A stretch of 64,000 nt of DNA from Pleodorina starrii (taxonomy: Eukaryota; Chlorophyta; Chlorophyceae; Chlamydomonadales; Volvocaceae). Shown piece after piece: positions 56,101 through 64,000 of the stretch. The translations under genes were made by a program, and so were the position numbers. Within the stretch, counting starts at the first letter, position 1. Each line of letters opens with the position of its first letter. The notes under the pieces were generated by a model that worked only from the letters and a program-made list of their open reading frames with translations, had not been told where the DNA came from and made no database searches. The stretch lies in contig BRXU01000005.1 of the NCBI GenBank assembly GCA_030267565.1, positions 4,591,501-4,655,500 on the forward strand, read 5' to 3'.

Positions 56101-59100
56101 CACCCGGCCCCTCCTCACCTGATGCATCTCCATGCCCTGGTAGTCGGGGCTGTACTGCATCTTGAACCGGTAGTTCTGCTCGAGCACCTGCAGGGGGGGC
56201 AGGAGGTGGCAGGAGGGGGCCTTACGGGGGTCAAGGAGGCCTTATGGTCAAGGAGGCCTTATGGGGGTCAAGGGCGTGCGTGCACATGCGAGGCGGAGGA
56301 CCTGTACCGGTAGATGGTAAGAGGGTTCTCGCAAGGTTGTATAGAGTGCATTGCGAAATCGGCACAGGTAGAAGCAGGCAGAGGCACCAAGACGATGAAC
56401 GACTTTTTTCTTTGCTCCCAAGCGGAGGAAGCAGGGGGGCCAGGAGGCAAGAGGCACGGTGCAGTAACCATGCGGCAAGCTGTTGCGCGGCACGGACTGC
56501 AGTCCCCCCCCTGGAGCTGGCCACTGCCCTGCCCGCGACGACCGATCGGCACGTGCCGAGCAGTGGGCAAGCAGGGCAGTGGGCCAGGCAGGGGCTGGAG
56601 CCACACCGGGTAGCAGACGGGGACGTGTCCATACCCCAAAACCCCACACGGCCGGGCTCTCCACAAAGGTGGATCGAGTGCGTCCATCGATACCTCACCC
56701 CTCACCTCCCCTGCGGACCCTGCCGTAGGCCGCGCCTCCACTGCTGCCCTGCCCCGCCCAGCCCGCCTGCTGCCCTCCCACCTGCGCTGCTGCTGCCACT
56801 ACGGTAATAGCCAGCCCCGCCCTCCCCTCCCCTCCCCCTCCCCTGCCCTCCCCTCCCCCACCTTTTCGTCAGTGCAGATGGACTCGATGAACAGGTACTG
56901 GAAGCGGCCGTGGAAGCGGTGGATCTGCGACGCAGTAGCGGCGGAGGGGGGGAAGGCGGTTTCACGCGGAGGAGGAGGAGGAGGAGGAGGAGGAGGAGGT
57001 TTCTCCCCCGGAGGAGGATCAAATTCGGTTCGCGGCTCGCGGCATGCTTTTGAAGGGCTGAGGCGGGCGGTCACCAATGGGAGGAGTGAGTCAGTGGATC
57101 AATGAGGAGCAGCGGAGTGAGGAGCAGAGGAGCAGCAGAGGACCACCGGACGGGTGGCAGCATGAGGGCCCAGCAGGCAATGCTTGGACGGGGCTCCCCA
57201 CGAGCCGCCGGCCACCACTGTGCACGTACGGCTCGTGCGGACCGGAACTCACTCGAACATCATCAGCGGCGAAGCAGCGATCTGCCAGCCTGCCCTTGGC
57301 CGCACTACCCCGCAGAGCAGCCGGCACCCCGCCACCACCCCTCCTCCCTTCTTCGTTCCATGCCGCCAACTGTCGCCTCCGGGCAACCGCCCCCCGCCCC
57401 CCACTGCCGCGACTTCCGACCGCTGGACCTCGCTTCGGACCTGGCCTCAGGTACTGCGCAGCACCAAACTCCTCGAGCTCCGGGCGTGACCCGGGCAGGG
57501 CCTGGCCCCCCTCCCCCTCCCTCTCTCCCCCTCTCCCCCGCACTCCCCCAACGACAAGCCAGAGAGGTGCGCACCCCCGCCCCCCCCGCCCCCCCTCACC
57601 AGCAGCCTGCGGCGCTCCTCGGTCGTGTTGGTGGCGTCAAAGATGGCCACCTGGCCGATGTCTGCGCGGCGCACCCGGGTGAAGGGCCCGCGGGTTTCAG
57701 GATTGTTCCAGGGCTTCAGGCTGCATTGGCGATGCGATGAGAAATACGCGACCGGCCCAGGGCTCAGGCGCTGGCCCTGGCACCGTCCTCCGCCCCTTCG
57801 CTGCGCTGCCTTTTGTAACCCCCCCCCCCCTCCCCGCCTCCCCGCTTTCTTCCCCCCCCCCAGGGCTGCCCGCCAAGGCATCCGGACACCGCCACCCACC
57901 GCCCCACCGAAAGCCCCCACCCACACAGAGCCCCCACGGGCCCCCCCCACCCGAGTACAGGTAGGCCTGCAGATCATCCAGGGCGGCGAACAGAGCCCGG
58001 TGGCGGGCCTCCATACCCGCCTGCGGACCGATGGATGGGGGGGGGGAGTGAGGGGCGGAGTGAGGAACGAATGGACGGAGGAACGAATAGGCAGAGAACG
58101 AAAGGACGGAGGCATGGGGGGAAGGGGGGCGGACGGGCGCGCAGGCCATGGCGGTAGGGCGGGAAGAGGGTCACCAGCCCAACAGAACCCGACCGACCGA
58201 TGGGCGGGACGCCCTTCAGCGGCAGCGAACGGCGAAAATAAAGGTCGACAAACCCAACAAGCGAGGAAATGCTCTAGGAGGGAACGTGACACGGAAGCCT
58301 GGTACACGGATGAGCGGTGTGCGGTGCGCGAATGCGGTCCTCCGCCGGCCGCTGGCCCCTTTTGAGCCGGGCGGTGGCTCCTTCGCACCCAGCCACTACA
58401 GCCGGGTGGTGCAGCACCCAGCCGGACTGTCACACTGTATGTATACTGTCGCTGCACTGCACACACGTGGGCCTGTTTCCAAGTCCCAACCAAAAGCCGA
58501 AAGCCGTCCGTTCATCGATACCCATAGGATGACTTCATGGTGCGGAAACGACAACGGAGAGGAGGCGCTGTGGGAATGAGCTCGCCGCCCCGCACCCCAC
58601 CGCACCGCATCGCACCGCCCCCCGCCGCCCCGCACTGCAGCGCAGTGCAGCGCCCCGCACCCCACCGCCCTGCAGCGCCCCGCACCCCACCGCCCTGCAT
58701 CGCACCGGGTTGTGTGCGTCGAAGAAGTCTGCGTTCTGCACCTCGTGGTCGCCCTTCTGGAGGCGGCGGTAGCTGCCCACGTTGAAGTGCCGCGTGTGGT
58801 GGCCCAGCCTTGGGGGGGGGGTGTCGGTGACGGCCGGGAGGCAGGAGGCAGGAGGGGGGGTGACCGGCTGACTGGGTGTGTTGGGGACTGGGGCTCGAGC
58901 ACTCTGGGAGCGTTACGTTCCACGCAACGGGGAACAACTGACTGGCGTGCAGCACCGGACAACTGACACGCATACAAGCCTTGAAGGTTGTGTGCTTAGG
59001 GCTACCGACCGCGGAGGGGGGAGGGTGGGGCGTTTCCCCGGGCCTGCCTGGCCCATGGGGGCTACAGCCACAACTGCGCCCGTGGTTGACGGCTCTTACC

Positions 59101-59537
59101 AGTTCAGGTAGCACTTGATCTTGTTACAGAGGAAGGTTTTGCCCCTCCCCGGCAGCCCGACGAGTATGATGACATACTTCGTGCGGCTCGGGACTTTTGG
59201 CGGCTTGAGGAGGATGGCGCCTGGAGCATAGGGAGCAAACACGGGGGTTTCACCCGGAACTGATACACCGACAGTACCACAAGTGCTGAGTCGCACTAAG
59301 CCGCGCGTGGTGCCCACTTTTGTTGGTGGAGTCCTCACTGTGCCGGTCATCCTCGTTTATGTCACCGTCCGCGGTCTCCAAAGCCTCTGGCCCAATAGAT
59401 ATGTCCTTGAAGTTTACGACTCCACTGTGAATCCTTCCTACAGGCGTGCCAGCCTCGTAAACTGGGGACTGTGTGCCATCGGGCCTTTGCCTCGGAAAGG
59501 TATTCAGCGAGGTGCGCGAGCGCCATATTTCATACAT
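50164..59537 (-). CDS. F2KP: 6-phosphofructo-2-kinase / fructose-2,6-bisphosphatase
   Basis: Exons: 59537–59339, 59259–59100, 58808–58706, 58020–57951, 57661–57600, 56924–56862, 56187–56119, 55858–55764, 55182–55104, 54197–54146, 53611–53499, 52864–52738, 52444–52357, 52025–51875, 51471–50164; 912 residues, phases agreeing. The enzyme makes and destroys fructose 2,6-bisphosphate, the switch between glycolysis and gluconeogenesis or sucrose synthesis. Kinase: Walker A GLPGRGKT (101–108), [27 protein letters not shown]. Phosphatase: catalytic LTRHGQSEYN (His317), LDEIQAG (Glu394), VVGHQAV (His460). Both active sites look complete, so it should be bifunctional. The C-terminal 390 residues are Ala/Gly/Ser/Pro-rich. 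Exon 1 and the start are tentative: a 79-nt intron joins it in phase; otherwise an ATG at 59350 could start the protein, or further 5' exons exist. I see no CBM20. Confidence 0.9.
51649..51703. repeat. Interstitial telomere-like tract in F2KP intron 14
   Basis: Degenerate TTTTAGGG units on the plus strand, such as GGGTTTTAGGGTTTG and GGGTTGTTTTAGGG. Confidence 0.8.
52924..52957. repeat. Intron repeat family A, degenerate copy in F2KP intron 11
   Basis: GTTATGCACGGGTAGGCCGG followed by AGCTCGTAACCGGT matches the inverse of the family A block at about three quarters of positions. Confidence 0.5.
53634..53672. repeat. Degenerate telomere-like tract in F2KP intron 10
   Basis: Units resembling GGTTTAGGGTTGTAGG, more diverged than the tracts at 23098 and 51649. 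Confidence 0.55.
54236..54253. repeat. Intron repeat family B, partial copy 3
   Basis: GGGAGTGATATGCTCC matches the first part of the blocks at 23504 and 34776. It lies in F2KP intron 9, just beyond the exon 10 acceptor at 54198, in the same orientation to the gene. Confidence 0.75.
54402..54752. repeat. (GGAGGGA)n minisatellite, about 50 units, in F2KP intron 9
   Basis: A nearly perfect 7-bp purine repeat of 350 bp with rare C, T and G variants. Sense strand of the gene: pyrimidine-rich. Confidence 0.95.
55193..55335. repeat. G-rich (GGGGGCAGA)n repeat in F2KP intron 8
   Basis: Irregular units of AGAGGGGGGCAGAGGGG lie just upstream, in gene sense, of the exon 9 acceptor at 55183. In sense this is a C/T-rich approach to the acceptor. 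Confidence 0.88.
56014..56048. repeat. Intron repeat family A, copy 3
   Basis: The block at 24176–24210 recurs without visible change, in F2KP intron 7, 70–105 bases inside the donor at 56118 and in the same orientation as the CTF4 copies. Confidence 0.9.
58600..58700. repeat. GC-rich repeats directly after the F2KP exon 3 donor
   Basis: In gene sense two copies of a unit containing GCAGGGCGGTGGGGTGCGGG follow the donor GTGCGATG at 58705. Each copy includes another GGTGCG, close to the real donor. Confidence 0.75.
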
Positions 59538-61071
59538 GGTCCACTGTAATGATGAACCGGATTCTACCAAGCCAATCAACAATGATGTCTAGTACTCTAG
59601 TACCGAAAGCAGCTGTCGACTGTGCAATAAAAGGTGACTTCCAAGGCTGCAGTAGCCAAGAGTTATGTCGTGTACACTCTAACGCGCAATTGCTCGTATT
59701 TTCAGCCGGTCCAATGATTCGGTTGCGGACCGCAACGGTTACTGTCCGGAATAAATTTCCTCTGATGCGCACCGTAGATTTAGACCCCATCCGAAATGCG
59801 TGGAACAGTTGTTCTGTATCTCGAAATGTGTGCATGGTATGAAAACTGTCGGCTCGCAGTTGGTTGCTACTGCCGCCTGTAAGAATTCCAAAGCAGAAAT
59901 GCAAGCACATCAATTCAAGCATATAACTGTTTGAACTTAAAGTTTTCCTAATAAAAAACATGGGCGCGATTTTATTGCCCCAAGGGTCGGTGAACCAAGG
60001 GCTCCGACCCGCGCGCCGCGCCCACCGTAATGACGCAAGAAGCCCTGCCTGTGACAGTGCCTCGAACAACCTTACAACACAACAACACGGCATGCCGTCA
60101 CACCGTTTCTCCCCAGCGCCCCTTCATCATGAATGACGGTCCTTGGCCGATTCCGAAATGGAGGCGTGAGGGAGCTTGACCTATGCTGCCTTGCGAGGCA
60201 GCGAAGTGCGGCCTGGTGCCTGTGTGCTGCTGAGGAAGCATCTTGTGCTCCCCGCGCTCCGGTGGCATGGCCCATGGCGCTGGGGTCCGATGGAACCGGA
60301 CCTGCGGTCAGCCTCGGCTGTTGAGGACGCGTCCTCATCCCGAGCGAGAGCACGGGACGCATCCGTTCCCGCGCCTGGTCCCGCATTTGGTTCTGCGCCG
60401 CCGCCACAGGAGCCGACGCTCAACATTTCCGCATTCTACGGCCTAAGCTCTTGCGCCCGCCCTTGCCCGCGGCTTCTTCCAACGGGAACGATCTGAGTCC
60501 AACCCCGTGCCCGTCCTGCCTTGTCCATCCGAGGGAAACGGCGCCCAGCGCGCCCATCTGCAGGAACGTCGTCCCCGTGCTCCGTCCCATGCATCGCTGC
60601 GGTTTCATCTGTGTACCCATCTCTAGGCGGCAGACCAGCAGCCGACGTGGCGGTGTGGGCGCGGCAGCGGCGGCGGGGGGGGGAGCCCGTCAACCGCTGA
60701 ATCCCCGCCAGAACCAGACCCACCAGCAGTGTGCGCAAGTACGAGCACCTCGCTGCGCCCCTGGCAGATATCCCCCTTACCCCACTTACGGAGCCGACCG
60801 CGGGGAGGGAATGATCGGCCGGGCCTTGCTCTGTCTTGCCAGACAGTGGCGAAGGCCCGGGTCACCGCGCCATTCCCCCAGCAAAGGGTGCAGCGCGGTT
60901 TCGGAGCAACCTGGACTCGATCCTACTTCGTTCCCACACAAGCGCGCATGCGGGCGAGCGAAATCCCGCGCCTGGGCTGACATTCCAGCTTCCGCCTGCT
61001 TCAGTAGTCCACACAAACCTTCCAAGGATTGTTGCCACCTGACCTCCCCGGCTTTTGCTGAGGTTGTTACT

Positions 61072-61138
61072 CAGGCCACACTTGGCCCGCGGGCTCCAAA
61101 CCCGTGGAAGGGTGAGCCAGCGGGCCAAGTGTGGCCTG
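61072..61138. repeat. Inverted repeat, 25-bp arms, 17-bp loop
   Basis: Left arm 61072–61096 and right arm 61114–61138 pair at 24 of 25 positions. The arm begins CAGGCCACACTTGGCCCGC. Confidence 0.92.
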
Positions 61139-62215
61139 GTCGGCTCCGCTGCAGTGTACCGGTACTGCACAGACTCAAAGACCGCGTGCCGCACCTGTGT
61201 CTGTGCATACGGTGCCGTATGCTTGCATGCGGTAGTCTGGGAGCGTGCCGGCGAGCGAGGCAGTCCAGGGAGGCAGCAGGGGGGGCCCACCACGCACGCA
61301 AATGGCTCCTGCTCACACAGCGCATACCGCAACGGTACATCCATGCTGCACGTGTTGGGAGTGCGTGCCGAGCACCGCGACCCATCGTTCGACCCGTTGT
61401 GTGCTGGTGGCCATGGCGCAAATGTTGGATCGAGGGCCCGCCCACAGCCCCTCACTACCGCATCATACAGTCACTACCTACCGGCTGTCTGCCCGCTCAT
61501 GCAGCCTGTCATGCAGCCCTGCATGTGCAGCCGGCTGAGAGTGGCAGAAAGGAGGGGTCCAGCAATATATGCGGCGGCCAGCAGATAAAGCTACGACTAC
61601 TTTGGCCCGGTGGCCCTTCAGCAGCCAGCAGTCCTGCAGCAGCTAGCCTAACGCATGCCGACCCGTGGGTCACTGGGGCTGGTGGATGTGGACGTGAAGG
61701 GGTCTGTCTACATTTGCGAGTGGCTATGAAGGGACTTGTGCAGGTGCGCTTGCGAGAGGCAACTTGTGATTGTAGACCCTTTGTGCGGCGCACTGCACAA
61801 CGGCAATGGTGGCGCGCAACGGCAACTGCCGTCAGGAGTCATCTTCTAGATCGATAATGTTGCTGCAAATTATGGCAAGGAAATGTATCGCAACTGACCA
61901 AGAACACTCCATTTCATGCAAAGCACTTGTATGATTGCCGTAAAAATGATACATGCACGGCAATGGTTCAACGTAGGTTGACGCCTAGGTCCACTTGCAC
62001 ACGAAAGATGCAGACGAACTTGCACCCCAGGATTACGGGTGTTTGCGCAACTGGCAAGGGCAACTAATAATCTGGTGGCTGAGCATCAGCGCTTTTGATG
62101 CAAAACCACGGCGCTTCCTGGGTACACAGACGGGGACAGAGCGACACTGCGCTGTACAGCCACCACCGGGCCGATAACCGCTTGACCGGGCGGTCGCTTC
62201 CCCCCCATCCCCCGC

Positions 62216-62250
62216 AACAAACCCTAAAACCCTAAGAAAACCCCTGAAAA
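62216..62250. repeat. Short telomere-like tract near the right end
   Basis: AACCCTAAAACCCTAAG followed by a diverged unit. It is the complement orientation (CCCTAAAA) of the tracts in the introns. Confidence 0.65.
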
Positions 62251-64000
62251 GAAAGTGAGACGCGACGGGGCCGGCAGCGGGAGTCCGGGGCATGTACCGC
62301 CAAGTTGCCACCAGCCCAGCCCAGCCCAGCAACTCCGACCCACATCCTACATAGCGGCAGCAACTGCCCCTTTGCAACGCAACAAACCCCGTGCACCAGC
62401 AACACCCACGCACGTGCACGTAAGCAACCTCCCCACTGAAAGCCTGAATTCTGAAACACACATCAGCGCCAAGCAGGCGACAAAAGCGCTTTCTTTATCG
62501 TTGCATTCCCCCTTCGTCCCTCCTGGATGAGAAGGAAAATGTCCAAAAGCAAAACCCCAGACAGCTGCCGCTCAAATGCAGCCTCCACCCCCCCGGACAG
62601 CCAAAATTCCGCGGGAAAAAACCCCTCCATTCCCAACCCTCGCGGCTGTGTGCAGGCCCAAACAACACATCCGCAAGCAAGCACACGGCTCATTGACACG
62701 AACACCAGACACATCGCACCGCACCGCGCGACAGCAGCAGTCGCGCATGCCAGGGCGCTATCCCAAAGCAGATATCCGCCACTACCGGCGCTCTCTCTCT
62801 CTCCCTGGCATGCAATGCAGCACTCGCACTCAAGCACACTTATCACACACACACGACACCTCAACACCTGAACTCCACCCCTGCAACATAATATGCGCAC
62901 ACACACAAGCGGCAAGCAAGAGCCTCTGCTGCCTAGTAATTACTCCTGTCCGGGCGCAAACGACTGGCCCCCTCCTCCTCCTCCGGCGCACACAGCACCC
63001 ACCCACCCATCGACAGCTGCGGACGAACCTGCCGTCAAAAGTACGATCTATCCTTCCATGTAGTACGATGATGGTACGACCAATCATATCCATCTGCACC
63101 AAGCTTCGAACGGTGGAGCGCGGGATAAAGCCCGCGGTCCAGGCGCGCAGGATGGGCCGGCGAGCGGCGCCCACGGGCGGGTGGGCGGGATACCGCAAAC
63201 ACGTGTCGCGCACCACCGCACTCGACCCGCCCCCACTGCCCACGTCTTCGTCACCGCGGACGCTGCTCTGGCGATCCCCCTCCCCCCCGACCTAGGCATA
63301 GGCCTAGGCCCGCCACCCCATCGTCACCGTCACTCGCCCCCCCCCCTCGCAGAGCCAACGTCATCAACAGTCTGCACTCGTGGCCTCTGACTGCACCCGA
63401 CTGCCGCGTGCACAGCCTTCAGCCTACAGCGTGACAACCAATATGGAGCTCCGCATCTCGCCAGCTATTGCCCACCTTTTTGCCTCCCCGCCTGGGTCCA
63501 TGGCTACTGCTGGCCCCCCCCCCCGCTTCCTCCCGCCGCCGGCACCACCGAACAAGTCATTTGCCCTGTTGTCTGTGTATGGTGGTCGGAGCACGAGCAG
63601 CTGCGGCGGTGACGAGACGACCATGGAAAGCGGCGCTATTCGACACAATCCAGGGCCCCCGCCTTTCCACCTCTAGGCAGGGCTCTGGGTCTGTTCCCAA
63701 CCACCCTTCCCGTCCCTTCATCCGCCACCTTCCCTTCCCTTCATCCGCCAACCACCCCAACCACCCTGCCCGCTGCGGGCTTCCAGCCCAGATACCTTTC
63801 GAAAAGGTTCCCCCGGAGAGGACCTTGCAGCACTCGCCGATCCCGAAACGTCACGGGTCATGGGTCAGGCCGCATCCGGCCCTGTGCCGTATCTCAAGAA
63901 CGGGGTCCGGCCCCATCCCTTCACGCCGCGCCGCGCTCCACGCCTCTGCAGCCCCCCCAGACGCAGATCCGCGATCCCCCGGTGCGTTTGCGTGTGTGTG

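Larger units (their letters stand above)
59538..64000. other. Upstream of F2KP and right end; no gene supported
   Basis: The first 500 bases are AT-rich and should hold the F2KP promoter, and possibly a further 5' exon on the minus strand. Beyond 60100 there are long open frames but none matches a family I know or has a clear start. It contains a hairpin (61072–61138) and a telomere-like CCCTAAAACCCTAAG (62222–62236). A gene continuing past 64000 cannot be excluded. Confidence 0.45.

Noticed and set aside
57662..57737. Earlier acceptor for F2KP exon 5 giving [12 protein letters not shown]
   Set aside because: It breaks phase with exon 4 and inserts residues that do not fit the family. The acceptor at 57662 gives [14 protein letters not shown] in phase.
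60451..61857. 468-codon plus-strand open frame
   Set aside because: It begins with a non-ATG codon, has mixed codon use, runs through a 25-bp inverted repeat and resembles no family.
62463..63243. Minus-strand frames with hydrophobic pieces near the right end
   Set aside because: They are short, without splice-consistent partners or known motifs, so not supportable as a gene.

Overview
The window looks like nuclear DNA of a GC-rich volvocine or other chlamydomonadalean green alga. The grounds are four large intron-rich genes with GT–AG introns, long Ala/Gly/Ser/Gln homopolymer runs inside otherwise conserved enzymes, introns packed with microsatellites and minisatellites, interstitial tracts of the Chlamydomonas-type telomere repeat TTTTAGGG, and a non-LTR retrotransposon with RNase H and a CCHC/endonuclease-like C-terminus. 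There are no bacterial-style operons. The species cannot be named from the sequence alone.

Layout, left to right. 1–4842 (+) is the 3' part of a LINE polyprotein, open from base 1, followed by its 3' tail and a gene-poor stretch to 6740. 6741–16403 (−) is a flavin-containing monooxygenase in 10 exons, swollen to about 1,961 residues by a 345-residue insert and an 1,100-residue low-complexity tail; one intron is GC–AG. 16404–19499 is intergenic and holds a near-perfect 38-bp-arm hairpin. 19500–38584 (−) is the replisome hub CTF4/AND-1 (WDHD1) in 19 exons. Its introns carry a 3.2-kb 16-bp-unit minisatellite, a tRNA-headed SINE cluster with (AC)n tails, telomere-like repeats and a minisatellite that copies the 5' splice site. 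38585–41945 is intergenic. 41946–44432 (−) is a small, probably secreted transglutaminase-like protein in 3 exons. 45272–47937 is a patch of transposon debris: a long inverted repeat of a gag-like fragment and a LINE C-terminal fragment with an in-frame stop. 50164–59537 (−) is a bifunctional 6-phosphofructo-2-kinase/fructose-2,6-bisphosphatase in about 15 exons with a 390-residue disordered tail. 59538–64000 has no gene I can support.

All four cellular genes lie on the minus strand, but they belong to unrelated processes (redox metabolism, DNA replication, a secreted thiol hydrolase or crosslinker, glycolytic control), so no shared pathway is implied. Exon boundaries were derived by hand from splice-site consensus, phase agreement and continuity of conserved protein blocks; every internal junction listed keeps phase. 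The most unusual material is non-coding: three short sequence families recur inside introns of unrelated genes, one minisatellite reiterates a 5' splice site, and the giant minisatellite has a 1,064-bp higher-order period.
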